This document shows positions 22,967 through 32,253 of a stretch of 39,800 nt of DNA, piece by piece. A program made the translations under genes and the position numbers. Location of the stretch: positions 1 through 39,800 of the forward strand of contig JAHDFA010000009.1 of NCBI GenBank assembly GCA_020628495.1. The letters are read 5' to 3'. How positions within the stretch are numbered: the first letter of the stretch is position 1; each line of letters begins with the position of its first letter. This stretch comes from Hellea sp. GTDB lineage: Bacteria > Pseudomonadota > Alphaproteobacteria > Caulobacterales > Maricaulaceae. The notes under the pieces are model-generated. The model saw only the letters and a list, made by a program, of their open reading frames with translations. It had not been told where the DNA came from and made no database searches.

Positions 22967-22993
22967 ATAAGGCATGACCACAATTGTAGTCAA
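22964..22993 (-). promoter_or_regulatory. Sigma-70-like promoter under the two dyads
   Basis: On the minus strand, TTGACT (22988-22993) and TATGAC (22964-22969) are spaced 18 bases. The ribosome site and ATG of the 31-codon ORF follow within 30 bases. Confidence 0.5.
22976..22991. promoter_or_regulatory. Operator dyad 2 (GACCACA-N2-TGTAGTC)
   Basis: GACCACAATTGTAGTC at 22976-22991 is a 7-2-7 inverted repeat with one mismatch. Its centre is 25 bases from that of dyad 1. It overlaps the -35 hexamer, so the pair would block the promoter together. Confidence 0.6.
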
Positions 22994-23016
22994 TAAAATT
23001 CTCCAACACGCCTGAT

Positions 23017-24315
23017 TTACAGGACAAACATGCTCGTTGGGTCTTCGATGCGAGCCTTTAAATCCTGCATCATTTTCGCTGCATCATATCCGTCAATAAC
23101 GCGATGGTCACAGGAGACGGAGAAGTTCATCACTTTCCGCACAGCAACTTCACCACGGTCCATCACGAGTTTTTCACGAATTTTGTTCGGGCCGAAAATC
23201 GCGACTTCCGGACGGTTAATGACGGGCGTCGTCACAATACCACCTAAAGGTCCGAGTGAGGTCAGAGTTGTCGTGGCATCGCTCAGATCTTCTGTGGAGA
23301 GTTGGTTCGTTCGTGCGGCTTCTGCCAATCGGCCGATTTCCGTCGCCAAGTCCCAAACAGATTTCTTCTGTGCCGCTTTCACGACGGGCACAATCAGGCC
23401 ACCATCGGTCTGCGTCGCAATGCCTAGATTGAGGTTTTCGAACCGCGCAACATAGCCTTTTTCATCTTCATAACGGGCATTAAATTGCGGCCAGTCTACT
23501 AATGTGACGGCCAGCGCCCTTATCATAAGCGGCAGCACAGTCAGCTTTGGCTTATCCTCGCTGCGGCGTTCATTCATGCGCGCACGCATCTCTTCCAATG
23601 CCGTCACATCCATTTCTTCGACATAGGTGAAATGGGGAATATTGCGTTTGGATTCCTGCATGCGGGTGGCGATAACGCGGCGCAGTCCAATAACTTTTTG
23701 ACGTGTTTCGCCTGATATAGGCTCATCAGATGTCGGAGATGTCTCCTGCATTTTCGATGATGCAGGAGACGGCTTCATCTGGGGGGATGAAGCTTTGAGG
23801 ACAGGCGCGGACGCCGCGCCCGTAATGAGGTAAGCATCAAGATCGGCATGGGTCACTCGCGCACCTTCGGTCGGGACAACAGCCAAATCGATATTCAAAC
23901 GCGCTGCGCGGCCGCGGACAGCCGGAGACGCCAAAACTTTTCCGCTGGAGACCTGACGAGAGACTGGGGCTGTTGGCACGGAGACTGTTTCAACTTTTTG
24001 GACCGCATCCGGCTTTAGTTCAGCTTTCGGCGCGGCCACAACTTCGGCTTCAGGCTCAGGTGCCTCCCCCTCACCTTCAATTTCAAATGTGACGAGCACA
24101 GCGCCGACGGCGAGCATGTCGCCTTCTTCACAAGCGATAGAAGTAATCACGCCGTCAACGGGCGCGGTCAGTTCAATCGTGGCCTTATCTGTCATTGCAT
24201 CCGCGATGGGGTCTTCTTCGGAAACAATATCACCAACAGCCACATGCCATGCTGTAATCTCGGCCTCGACAACGCCTTCGCCAATGTCAGGTAATTTATA
24301 AAGATGCGTTCCCAT
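23017..24315 (-). CDS. bkdB: Branched-chain 2-oxoacid dehydrogenase E2 (dihydrolipoamide acyltransferase)
   Basis: Encodes 432 residues. The lipoyl domain (1-80) carries the lipoylated Lys44 in 'MTDKATIEL'. A Glu/Pro/Ala linker leads to the E3/E1-binding domain at about 126-165 ('LASPAVRGRAARLNIDLAVVPTEGARVTHADLDAYL'), then the catalytic acyltransferase domain from about 200, with 'HFTYVEEMDVTALEEMRARMN' and active-site His404 in 'DHRVIDG'. It transfers the acyl group from E1 to CoA. Gene order E1alpha-E1beta-E2 and the branched-chain type of the E1 genes point to the branched-chain complex rather than pyruvate dehydrogenase. E2 starts 3 bases after the E1beta stop. No E3 gene follows; one encoded elsewhere must serve. 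Confidence 0.93.
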   Translation of the reverse strand: MGTHLYKLPDIGEGVVEAEITAWHVAVGDIVSEEDPIADAMTDKATIELTAPVDGVITSIACEEGDMLAVGAVLVTFEIEGEGEAPEPEAEVVAAPKAELKPDAVQKVETVSVPTAPVSRQVSSGKVLASPAVRGRAARLNIDLAVVPTEGARVTHADLDAYLITGAASAPVLKASSPQMKPSPASSKMQETSPTSDEPISGETRQKVIGLRRVIATRMQESKRNIPHFTYVEEMDVTALEEMRARMNERRSEDKPKLTVLPLMIRALAVTLVDWPQFNARYEDEKGYVARFENLNLGIATQTDGGLIVPVVKAAQKKSVWDLATEIGRLAEAARTNQLSTEDLSDATTTLTSLGPLGGIVTTPVINRPEVAIFGPNKIREKLVMDRGEVAVRKVMNFSVSCDHRVIDGYDAAKMMQDLKARIEDPTSMFVL

Positions 24316-24318
24316 ATC

Positions 24319-25332
24319 TTAACCCTCCATCACGCTGCGTAACGCATTGCCGACGCGTTTTGGTCCGGGGAAATAGGCCCATTCCTGCGCATGGGGATAG
24401 GGCGTGTCCCAACCGGTGACGCGTTGAATCGGCGCTTCCAAAGCATAGAAACAACGTTCTTGCACTTGGGCTGCGAGCTCTGCGCCAAATCCGGAGGTCC
24501 GGGTGGCTTCATGTAAAATAACGCAACGCCCTGTCTTTTTTACGGACTTTTCAATCGCTTCAATATCCAGCGGAAGCAGTGAACGCAGATCGAGGATATC
24601 CGCCTCCAGACCCATATCTTCGGCCACTTTCTGCGCGACCCAGACCATTGTGCCGTAGGCGAGAATAGTCACGTCGCCACCTTTGGAAATTTTGCGCGCC
24701 TCGCCAATCGGGACGGTGTAATGCCCGCTTGGAACTTCGCCCAATTCATGCCCGCGCCAGGTTTTGGCAGGCGCGTGCGGATCGCCGTAGAATGGGCCGT
24801 TATAAAGGCGCTTTGGTTCTAAAAACAGGACGGGGTCATTGTCCTCAATCGCATCAATCAACATGCCCTTGGCATCATATGGATTTGACGGAATAATGGT
24901 TTTCAGCCCTGCAATATGGGTGAACAAGGCCTCAGGCGATTGGCTGTGCGTTGTGCCGCCATAAATGCCGCCACCAACGGGCGTGCGGATTGTAATCGGC
25001 GCAGTGAAGTCGCCATTGGACCGATAGCGTAGGCGCGCCGCTTCAGAGGCAATCTGGTCATAAGCCGGATAAATATAATCGGCGAATTGGATTTCGGCGA
25101 CGGGGCGCAAGCCATTGGCCGCCATACCAATGGCAATCCCGACAATGCCGCCTTCTGAAATTGGCGTATCAAAACAGCGGTGCAATCCATGCGTTTCCTG
25201 CAAACCTGCCGTTGCGCGGAACACGCCGCCAAAATAACCGACATCCTCGCCAAAAACGAGCACGTCAGAGTCTTGGCTCATTTTCACATCCAGCGCGTCG
25301 CGGATGGCTTCAATCATATTCATTTGCGGCAT
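24319..25332 (-). CDS. bkdA2: Branched-chain 2-oxoacid dehydrogenase E1 beta subunit
   Basis: Encodes 337 residues from the ATG at 25332 (MPQMNMIEAIRDALD), the usual E1beta opening; an in-frame extension upstream lies within E1alpha and was rejected. The transketolase-like domain shows 'VLVFGEDVGYFGGVFRATAGLQ', 'FDTPISEGGIVGIAIGMA', 'EIQFADYIYPAYDQI' and 'RTPVGGGIYGGTTHSQSPEA'. The C-terminal domain has 'DILDLRSLLPLD'. With E1alpha it binds thiamine diphosphate and decarboxylates oxoacids from Val, Leu and Ile. It begins 4 bases after the E1alpha stop, so translation is coupled. Confidence 0.94.
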   Translation of the reverse strand: MPQMNMIEAIRDALDVKMSQDSDVLVFGEDVGYFGGVFRATAGLQETHGLHRCFDTPISEGGIVGIAIGMAANGLRPVAEIQFADYIYPAYDQIASEAARLRYRSNGDFTAPITIRTPVGGGIYGGTTHSQSPEALFTHIAGLKTIIPSNPYDAKGMLIDAIEDNDPVLFLEPKRLYNGPFYGDPHAPAKTWRGHELGEVPSGHYTVPIGEARKISKGGDVTILAYGTMVWVAQKVAEDMGLEADILDLRSLLPLDIEAIEKSVKKTGRCVILHEATRTSGFGAELAAQVQERCFYALEAPIQRVTGWDTPYPHAQEWAYFPGPKRVGNALRSVMEG

Positions 25333-25336
25333 GGGC

Positions 25337-26587
25337 CTAATCCCGCTCTTGTGCAAACATGCGTTTCTGCTCGTCCAAATGTGGCAGAGCATGTTCATAA
25401 ACTTGTTCAAACATGGTGAAATCATTGACCCGGGTTTCGCCGGACAAATTGCCCATGGCTTCGGCGGATTTATAAGTTTCGCGCACTTGTTTTTTGCAGC
25501 TCTCTAAGAGCTCTACATGGCGCTCTTCATCCCATTCCCCGATCAATATAAGATGCGTTTTCAAACGTTCCAACGGGTCACCGAAGGGCCAGACATCGGG
25601 TTCGCTCTCCGGGCGGTATTTCGACGGATCATCCGAAGTGGAGTGACCTGATTTACGGTAGGTGAAATGCTCAATCAGTGTTGCCCCGCCGCCGCGCCGC
25701 GCGCGTTCAGCTGCCCATTCCGTTGCCGCATAGACCGCCAGAACATCATTCCCATCCACACGCAATGTCGCGAGGCCATAGCCCGTCCCGCGCGCCGCGA
25801 ATGTCTCGCCCTCGCCCGCTGCAATGCCTTGGAATGAGCTGATGGCCCATTGATTATTCACGACATTGATGATGCAGGGTGCGCGGTAAGTGGACGCAAA
25901 GTTCAGTGCATAGTGGAAATCACCCTCCGCCGTTGCACCTTCGCCCGTAAAGACAGAGGCAATTTCATCGCTATTCTTATAGGCGCTGGCCATGGCCCAA
26001 CCGACACCCTGAATTAGCTGAGTACCAAGATTACCGGAGATGGAAAAGAAACCATGTTTTTTGAATGAATAGAGAACCGGGATGGATTTGCCGTCCAGCG
26101 GGTCACCGGAATTGGACAGGCATTGGCACATCATCTCTTTCATGCTGGCCCCGCGATTGATGAGAATGCCTTGCTGACGATAGGTCGGAAAAATCATATC
26201 CGTATCTTGCAAGGCGAGAGAATGTCCGACGGAGACAGCCTCTTCGCCCGTCGATTTCATGTAAAAGCTCATCTTGCCTTGGCGCTGCATGGTGAACATG
26301 CGCTCATCCATAGCGCGGGTCAGGGCGATATCACGCAAAGCCGTCCGCTTTATTTCAGGCGAGATGCCGGGCACCCAATCGCCTTGGGTTTCGCCGTTAA
26401 AGCGCATCACTCGGATAAGGCTCGTCGCGTGGTCACGCGTTTCATCCGCATCGCAGAGCGGGTCAGGGCGGACAGGTGAATGCGCCGCAGGCACTGAAAT
26501 GTGAGAATAATCCGGCGTATCCCCCGGACGGAAAGGCGGTTCCGGCACATAAAGGCGCGATTTATTTGATCCCGACTGTTTGGCCAT
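25337..26587 (-). CDS. bkdA1: Branched-chain 2-oxoacid dehydrogenase E1 alpha subunit
   Basis: Encodes 416 residues from the ATG at 26587, behind AGAGAG; a longer form to 26647 adds a stretch without family features. The opening 'LYVPEPPFRPGDTPDYSHI' and length are those of BCKDH E1alpha, longer than pyruvate dehydrogenase alpha. The ThDP segment is 'GEGATAEGDFHYALNFAS' ending in 'NVVNNQWAIS'. 'FPTYRQQGILINRG' and 'YRKSGHSTSDDPSKYR' (phosphorylation-loop region) are further signatures. It is the first gene of the operon and is divergent from an Lrp-type regulator. Confidence 0.94.
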   Translation of the reverse strand: MAKQSGSNKSRLYVPEPPFRPGDTPDYSHISVPAAHSPVRPDPLCDADETRDHATSLIRVMRFNGETQGDWVPGISPEIKRTALRDIALTRAMDERMFTMQRQGKMSFYMKSTGEEAVSVGHSLALQDTDMIFPTYRQQGILINRGASMKEMMCQCLSNSGDPLDGKSIPVLYSFKKHGFFSISGNLGTQLIQGVGWAMASAYKNSDEIASVFTGEGATAEGDFHYALNFASTYRAPCIINVVNNQWAISSFQGIAAGEGETFAARGTGYGLATLRVDGNDVLAVYAATEWAAERARRGGGATLIEHFTYRKSGHSTSDDPSKYRPESEPDVWPFGDPLERLKTHLILIGEWDEERHVELLESCKKQVRETYKSAEAMGNLSGETRVNDFTMFEQVYEHALPHLDEQKRMFAQERD

Positions 26588-26651
26588 ATTGCTCTCTGTT
26601 TCTGTTCGAATGCGGAATTCAGAGACCACATGACCTCTTTTTCGCATTGAT

Positions 26652-26697
26652 AACGATAATTTGTGCCCTGATAAACACTTGTTAGCAAATTATCATT
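26652..26697. promoter_or_regulatory. Inverted repeat in the bkd/Lrp divergent region, candidate operator
   Basis: AACGATAATTTG at 26652-26663 and CAAATTATCATT at 26686-26697 are inverted copies matching at 11 of 12 positions. A third related GCGATAATGAT occurs at about 26708-26718. They lie between the E1alpha start at 26587 and the regulator start at 26783, as expected for an Lrp-type operator cluster. Regulator binding is inferred. Confidence 0.5.
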
Positions 26698-26782
26698 GAA
26701 GAAATGAGCGATAATGATAGGAGGAATTTCTAACAATATAGATTTTCGCGGTAAAAACCGCCACGATAGGGAAAGAGTGAAC

Positions 26783-27289
26783 ATGGTTGGCAAAGCAAAC
26801 AGCAAGCTCGACAATATTGACGCGAAGATCCTTCATTTGATTCAATCCGATGCAGGGCTGTCGGTGTCCGATATTTCGGAAGAAGTCGGTCTATCCTCCT
26901 CCCCCTGTTGGCGTCGCATTAAACGCATGGAAGAACTCGGCATTATCAAAAGCCGGGTGACGCTTTTGGACCGCAAAACGCTGGGTTTGGATTTCGAAGT
27001 TTTTGTTGCCGTCAAACTCGCTTTGCCTAACCGCACCAATATGGAAAAGTTCGAGCAATCCGTCGCCCGCATGCCCGAAGTTGTCCAATGTGCGGTCGTA
27101 ACAGGCGCCGTCGATTTCATGCTGCGCATTGTGACAACGGATATGCACGCCTATGAAGCGTTCCTACGCGAAGTCCTGCTTTCCATTGATTTGGTCAGCG
27201 ATGTGCAAAGCCGGATTGTCATGCGCCAAAGCAAGGACACGACAGCGGTCCCGCTCAACCTTATCAGCAATGCGGTGCCGCGTTATTAA
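26783..27289 (+). CDS. Lrp/AsnC-family transcriptional regulator (BkdR-like)
   Basis: Encodes 168 residues from the ATG at 26783, behind AGGGAAAGAG; a longer reading from 26714 lacks support. The N-terminal winged HTH ('LDNIDAKILHLIQSDAGLSVSDISEEVGLSSSPCWRRIKRMEELGII') and the C-terminal RAM ligand domain ('VQCAVVTGAVDFMLRIVTTDMHAYEAFLRE') match the family throughout. Such proteins bind amino acids and DNA as octamers. Divergence from the branched-chain oxoacid dehydrogenase operon suggests a BkdR-type activator responding to branched-chain amino acids. The stop overlaps the stop of the convergent NAT gene. Confidence 0.93.
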   Translation: MVGKANSKLDNIDAKILHLIQSDAGLSVSDISEEVGLSSSPCWRRIKRMEELGIIKSRVTLLDRKTLGLDFEVFVAVKLALPNRTNMEKFEQSVARMPEVVQCAVVTGAVDFMLRIVTTDMHAYEAFLREVLLSIDLVSDVQSRIVMRQSKDTTAVPLNLISNAVPRY

Positions 27290-28083
27290 GACAGGATTTG
27301 AGCCAAGCGTTCTTGCTCTTGTGACGAGAGTGACGGCGCGAGACCGAATTCCGTCTTTAGGACGTCTAAGGTCGTGTTCAATCCAATAATTTTCCGGGAC
27401 CGGGTCTTTTGGCCCCGATGGGTCAGCACACCGTCATAAAAACTTGTGCGGCCTTCTTTTGTAAACAGCCCGATGCCGATACCATGCCTGAAATGGGAAT
27501 CTGGGTGATTTTCCGTCCAGTGATTGCCGGAAAGAATATCGGCCTTTATCGCAGCCTGTGTTTCCACCGTATATTGACCAGACCAAACCCCGTCTTGAAA
27601 ACGGCTGATACGATATCCGAATTGCGGGTCTTTACATATTCGAATGCGGCCATCTCCGTCATCAACCTCATAGCCATCTTCAATCAAGAGCGGCACGCGC
27701 GCAGCGCGGCCGCCAAATCCGACATCTGAAATCCAATCCTTCCCTTCAATTTTGACTCGATTCACCAGGTGGGTGCGCGGCGGAATATCAACGGGGTCAC
27801 GGAGCCAAACGCGGGCCATCATGGGCACAGGTTCAAACCCGATCTCAGTCAGCAGGGCGCCGTAAAGCGAATTTAATTCAAAACAATATCCGCCGCGCTG
27901 GCGGGTCACAATTTTATCGAACAGCGCATTTATAGAAAGATTTAGTCGGCGGCCTAATAAAACGTCCAAATTTTCAAACGGTACATGCCGCATATGAGCG
28001 TCTTGTAGGCACAGCAGAGCCTGCAAACTCGGCAGCGGCGGTGTTTTAATTCCAATACGGAAGAGATAGTCTTTGACCTGCAT
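27286..28083 (-). CDS. nat: Arylamine N-acetyltransferase
   Basis: Encodes 265 residues, the normal length. The Cys-His-Asp triad is complete: Cys67 in 'RQRGGYCFELN', His105 in 'PPRTHLVNRV', and Asp120 in 'WISDVGFGG'. 'RHVPFENLD' near residue 32 is another signature. The enzyme transfers acetyl from acetyl-CoA to arylamines, hydrazines or other amines; the natural bacterial substrate varies and is unknown here. It ends in a 4-base overlap with the Lrp-type gene and lies 24 bases downstream of tamB on the same strand. Confidence 0.95.
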   Translation of the reverse strand: MQVKDYLFRIGIKTPPLPSLQALLCLQDAHMRHVPFENLDVLLGRRLNLSINALFDKIVTRQRGGYCFELNSLYGALLTEIGFEPVPMMARVWLRDPVDIPPRTHLVNRVKIEGKDWISDVGFGGRAARVPLLIEDGYEVDDGDGRIRICKDPQFGYRISRFQDGVWSGQYTVETQAAIKADILSGNHWTENHPDSHFRHGIGIGLFTKEGRTSFYDGVLTHRGQKTRSRKIIGLNTTLDVLKTEFGLAPSLSSQEQERLAQILS

Positions 28084-28107
28084 AAACTGCCCTCCGAGAG
28101 CGGACCG

Positions 28108-31100
28108 CTAAAAATCTTTTTTATACTTCAACGACAGGCTTCGCTCATTGTCGGACTGCACTTTGGAGCGCAGGAAGATATTTTTGCGGATTTCCCAGTC
28201 GATAATTGCCCCTGTCGAATCCGGACCTGCACCGGTAAATAATTGCAGATAAACATCCTTGGCCAAATAACGCCCTCCTGAAACTGACGCTTGGCCATCT
28301 TCACCCACACCAATGGATAACTGGCCGACGCCAAGTGCGTCACGCAAACCACCCATCAGGTCAAATCCGCCGCCTGCACCCGAGAATTGTGCCAAGGCAC
28401 CTGCCAGTTGCGCCGCCTCAATGGTGGAAAGTTCCGTCACTGAACGCCCGAAAAGAAGGGCCGACAAAATTTCGTCTTGCGGACGCTCGGGGGTCGAGCT
28501 CAACTCGATCTTGGGCTCTTCAACTGTGCCGGTAATATTGACGCTCGCACTAATATTCTGCGTGTCGGTCTCGGCTAGTAAATTGACCTTGGCGTCTGCC
28601 AAACTCCCATTAAAGACAATGCCGCCCTCGGTGAATTGTAACTCTTTTCCAGCAATTCTGTACCCGCCGCGCAACACATTCGCTTCGCCAAACAGGAGCG
28701 GTTCTGACACAGTCCCTTTGAGGGTTACATCCAGTTCCAGCTCAACATCCAGCCCCCGCGTTCTGACAAAAATACGGCGCGGCGCCCGGATACGTAAATC
28801 AAGTTTAATTGGCGCTGCAGCAACTTGCTCTTTCACGGCGATTTCGTCCATCCGGCCATTTATTTCCTCAACCTCAATTTCGACAACAGCCGCGCGGCCT
28901 TGCACAAATTGTTTCACCTCGGCACGTTTGACGGTTACATCGCCGCCGAGCGTGGCCGTCTCTTTTTCACTTTCGAAAAATAATGTGCCGGAGACGCTGC
29001 CTTCATAATCCTTTCGGTCCAACGCGTTGAAGCTTTTCGCCTTAATATCCAATCGTCCCAAAGGCCGGGCATATTCACCCAATTTGAACTGACCGCCGCC
29101 CTCCAGCGTTCCCGATTTATTGTCGCGTACATAAACATCGCGGACATCAATCGTGTCATTCGTAAAGTTTGCTGTGAAGCGCCCGTTGCGCAGACGCGTA
29201 CCAAGCTGAGGAATCTCCATGCGGATGGCTTTGCCTGTGGTTTGGCCTTCTATTCTCGGGCTTCCCAGGGTGCCGCCAATATCCAGACGGGCCTCTAATT
29301 CTCCCTCCGGTTCAGCATCCTCGGCGGTGATTAACGTCAAGAGAGGCTTTACGGACCCCTGCACACGCAAGCGGCCCTGCATGGGCGCATCCATGTTCGG
29401 ACGGATTGCAACGAAGCTGTCACCGGAGGAGAGAGGCAAATTCCCCTCGCCTTCGATATTTAACTTTGTTGTATCTTCGCTGCCCAAGCGCCAAGCGACG
29501 GATTGCGATTGAAGGTCCAGGGAAAGTGCCGTTGTGAAACCTTCGTCTTTGTCAAAATCGAAGCCGCGCCAATCCGTGATTTTAATCACGCCCTGTCCAG
29601 ATAATTGTCCCGAACTGCCATTCTCTGCATTTAAGTTGACGGAGATACGACCTTTTGTTTCTCCCAATGCGCCCGGCAGAGGGACCAGATCCATCGGCAA
29701 ATCACGCGCTCTGACGCGCAAGGTTTCCGCTCCATCTTCACGAACATATTTCAAATCGAACGGCTTTCCGTTTAGCGTTAATGGGGCATCCGCGCCAATT
29801 TTACCGCCCTGATAGGTCAGCGCAATCGCCTCGCTATGACCAATTTGATATCGGCCAAAATCAGCTTCGGGTGAGAGCATAAGGCGATAGGCATTGTCAG
29901 TCGTCCGGGATAATGTGAGCGGGGTATTCAGTCCAAATTCCCGTGTCAGCAATGTATCAATCTGGCGTCCTTCCACTGATATGTCTCCAGCCAGCGATTC
30001 CAGAGTTCCGGCAGCGGACATGGACAGTGCTTCAATCGCATAAGTCTGATAGACCACATTTTTTGCCTCGGCGGAGAGGTTTACGCCCTGCTCACCCGCT
30101 ACATTATCAAATTCAAAAACAGCCCGGGCATATCGGGTCCCGTCTTGGGGTAGGTTGAGAGAAATTTTCCCGGTCGCGATATTATTGCGATCCAATGCCA
30201 AATCACCGCCCGCACTCAATCCTGCTAGCGTCACATCCAAATCGCTGACGGCATATCCTGCCGCCGTCGACGTCAGATTGGTTTCAACATCCAACGGTCC
30301 ATATGTTGTATCCGCAGTCAACCGCACCGGACCCTTCGGTGCGGAAAGTAACTCACGCAGTTCCGTGCGCAGGCGTATATTTTCAAAAGTCTGTCCCGCT
30401 AATATTGCGCCGTCCAATGTACCGTCCAATCTCAGGCTTGGGTCCGTCGGTGGTCCGGTCACGGTTGCGGAAAACTGACTGGGCGCTGCGATATCGAGCG
30501 TGGCTAAGCTGACAGGTTTTGACACCGCAATCTCCGCAGAAATATCCAACCTATCCGTAATTTCCCCCAGAGCCGCGACGCGAAGACCGTCCGTCGAAAT
30601 GAGGGAGTCGCGTAGGCGTAGTCCGCCGTCCATTGGCGACATATCGACATCAAATTCGATGACCCCACCAACCAGGCCGTCCAAGGGCGAAGCAAAAGGC
30701 TCTTGCGGGCGGAATGCCCCCTCAGAAGTGAGCGCCAAATCGGATGTGGCGGTTTTCAAAACCTTATAGCGCGCATTCAACGCGCCTGCCGGAACGGAGC
30801 CTATGGATTTGAGATTGGCCTGCACCTGCCCGGTCAAATTCAATTGCGACGCATCCAAAGCCAGGCGACCTTTGGCTGAGGTGGTATTGCCGCCGGAAGA
30901 AAGCGCCGCGTCCAGTTCCGAGACTTGGCGTGTTTCAGTGTTCACGAGACCTTTGATTTTCAGAACCGCCTCTTGACCCAGCGTGAAAGGCAATTCCGCC
31001 GTCGTTACAGGGCTCGCAGCGCGCAAATTGGTATCAATGCGATAGGCGACGCCACTGGGAGAGAGCGAAATCGGACCTGAAATACGCGCGGCCCGTCCAT

Positions 31101-32253
31101 ATGGACTGCTGACAGAATTGATGTCGACAATAGCCTTGCCTGAAATTGTGCCACCTAATAAAAGCTGCCCCCGCGCGGAACCTGCCCCGACTCTATAACC
31201 ATCGGGCAAAGGTAAGATTGCACCGAGTTGATCCGATTTGACATTGAAGTTTAGTGTTTCGGGCGCGCCGCCCTCTTCCGGTAAGACGCCCGAAAACTCA
31301 GCATCTAAATTTACAGAATTCGCAGCTGCGGTAAAGGCTTGCGGCGTGGCAGTTCTGTCCAATGCCGCGACAACATTCACAGTTTCGCCCACGGCTTGAC
31401 GAGAGGAATCAAACAACGTCCAATCGGTGGTGACCAACTCGGCTTTGAGATTGGCTGTCTCCGGCGACCAAGACATATCGGCCTCAATAGCACGCGTATC
31501 GTCAAAAGCGATTACCGCGCTGCCATTTCCGACATCCATCGCGCCGTTAATGTCGCCTGTTCCTGAAATGATGCGGCCTTCCGGCGCTTTCAACAGAGTG
31601 GCCATAGTCCCGCCCGGTTGGCCCGCTATGTCAAATGTCCCCGACACATCGCCATTTCGATCACGTTTAAAATCCAAAGATATCGCATCGCCTTTGGCGT
31701 CCGTGCGAACAGCTTTCAAAACAGCGGCTATGGACCCGTCCGACATCAACCCGCCTTGGGCATCTATATTCAGCGTCGCGCCCTGCCCCATCAGAGCCGG
31801 AGCTAATACCAAGGCCGGAATATCCACATCATCTATCCGCGCGGAAAAGGGTTTCCCGGACTCGGTGAGCTCGAGGATTGGCCTGCGCAGCACCTCCATC
31901 CGCGCAATATCAAGATCTTCAACAACCAAATGACGTTTGCGGATGGGCCAAGGTGACCAGTCAAATTCGATGCCAGAGGCGGTCAGCCATAAACCGTCTC
32001 GATCATATAGGCGCAGCGTCTTGATCGAGAGCGCATCCAGCGGATCGCCGGAGAGGCCATCAATTTCGATCCGTTTAATCGGTCCCAATTGACGGCTTTC
32101 AATCTGACTTTCCAAAAACTTGGAAGCGCTATCCGTTGTGATCCACCAGCGCAGCCCAAATAAAAGCAAGACACAGGTGAGAAGAATTAAAAGAACCCCG
32201 ATAAGGATTCGGCGCACCCAGCGCGGTTTTTTTTCTATCGTCCCGTCAGACAT
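28108..32253 (-). CDS. tamB: TamB-type translocation and assembly module protein
   Basis: Encodes 1381 residues. One N-terminal membrane helix (about 14-34, 'RILIGVLLILLTCVLLLFGL') anchors it in the inner membrane. The rest is a long periplasmic AsmA-like beta structure reaching the outer membrane. The C-terminal TamB/DUF490 domain (about 1000-1381) includes 'GEANVLRGGYRIAGKELQFTEG', 'PQDEILSALLFGRSVTELS' and ends in 'LSLKYKKDF'. With TamA it takes part in outer-membrane protein insertion and lipid transport. The start follows the tamA stop without any gap (TAG then ATG), so the two are coupled. Confidence 0.94.
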   Translation of the reverse strand: MSDGTIEKKPRWVRRILIGVLLILLTCVLLLFGLRWWITTDSASKFLESQIESRQLGPIKRIEIDGLSGDPLDALSIKTLRLYDRDGLWLTASGIEFDWSPWPIRKRHLVVEDLDIARMEVLRRPILELTESGKPFSARIDDVDIPALVLAPALMGQGATLNIDAQGGLMSDGSIAAVLKAVRTDAKGDAISLDFKRDRNGDVSGTFDIAGQPGGTMATLLKAPEGRIISGTGDINGAMDVGNGSAVIAFDDTRAIEADMSWSPETANLKAELVTTDWTLFDSSRQAVGETVNVVAALDRTATPQAFTAAANSVNLDAEFSGVLPEEGGAPETLNFNVKSDQLGAILPLPDGYRVGAGSARGQLLLGGTISGKAIVDINSVSSPYGRAARISGPISLSPSGVAYRIDTNLRAASPVTTAELPFTLGQEAVLKIKGLVNTETRQVSELDAALSSGGNTTSAKGRLALDASQLNLTGQVQANLKSIGSVPAGALNARYKVLKTATSDLALTSEGAFRPQEPFASPLDGLVGGVIEFDVDMSPMDGGLRLRDSLISTDGLRVAALGEITDRLDISAEIAVSKPVSLATLDIAAPSQFSATVTGPPTDPSLRLDGTLDGAILAGQTFENIRLRTELRELLSAPKGPVRLTADTTYGPLDVETNLTSTAAGYAVSDLDVTLAGLSAGGDLALDRNNIATGKISLNLPQDGTRYARAVFEFDNVAGEQGVNLSAEAKNVVYQTYAIEALSMSAAGTLESLAGDISVEGRQIDTLLTREFGLNTPLTLSRTTDNAYRLMLSPEADFGRYQIGHSEAIALTYQGGKIGADAPLTLNGKPFDLKYVREDGAETLRVRARDLPMDLVPLPGALGETKGRISVNLNAENGSSGQLSGQGVIKITDWRGFDFDKDEGFTTALSLDLQSQSVAWRLGSEDTTKLNIEGEGNLPLSSGDSFVAIRPNMDAPMQGRLRVQGSVKPLLTLITAEDAEPEGELEARLDIGGTLGSPRIEGQTTGKAIRMEIPQLGTRLRNGRFTANFTNDTIDVRDVYVRDNKSGTLEGGGQFKLGEYARPLGRLDIKAKSFNALDRKDYEGSVSGTLFFESEKETATLGGDVTVKRAEVKQFVQGRAAVVEIEVEEINGRMDEIAVKEQVAAAPIKLDLRIRAPRRIFVRTRGLDVELELDVTLKGTVSEPLLFGEANVLRGGYRIAGKELQFTEGGIVFNGSLADAKVNLLAETDTQNISASVNITGTVEEPKIELSSTPERPQDEILSALLFGRSVTELSTIEAAQLAGALAQFSGAGGGFDLMGGLRDALGVGQLSIGVGEDGQASVSGGRYLAKDVYLQLFTGAGPDSTGAIIDWEIRKNIFLRSKVQSDNERSLSLKYKKDF

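Noticed and set aside
28313-29008. 231-codon plus-strand open frame
   Set aside because: It is antisense to the conserved C-terminal domain of tamB and rich in Ser, Pro and Arg, typical of a shadow frame.
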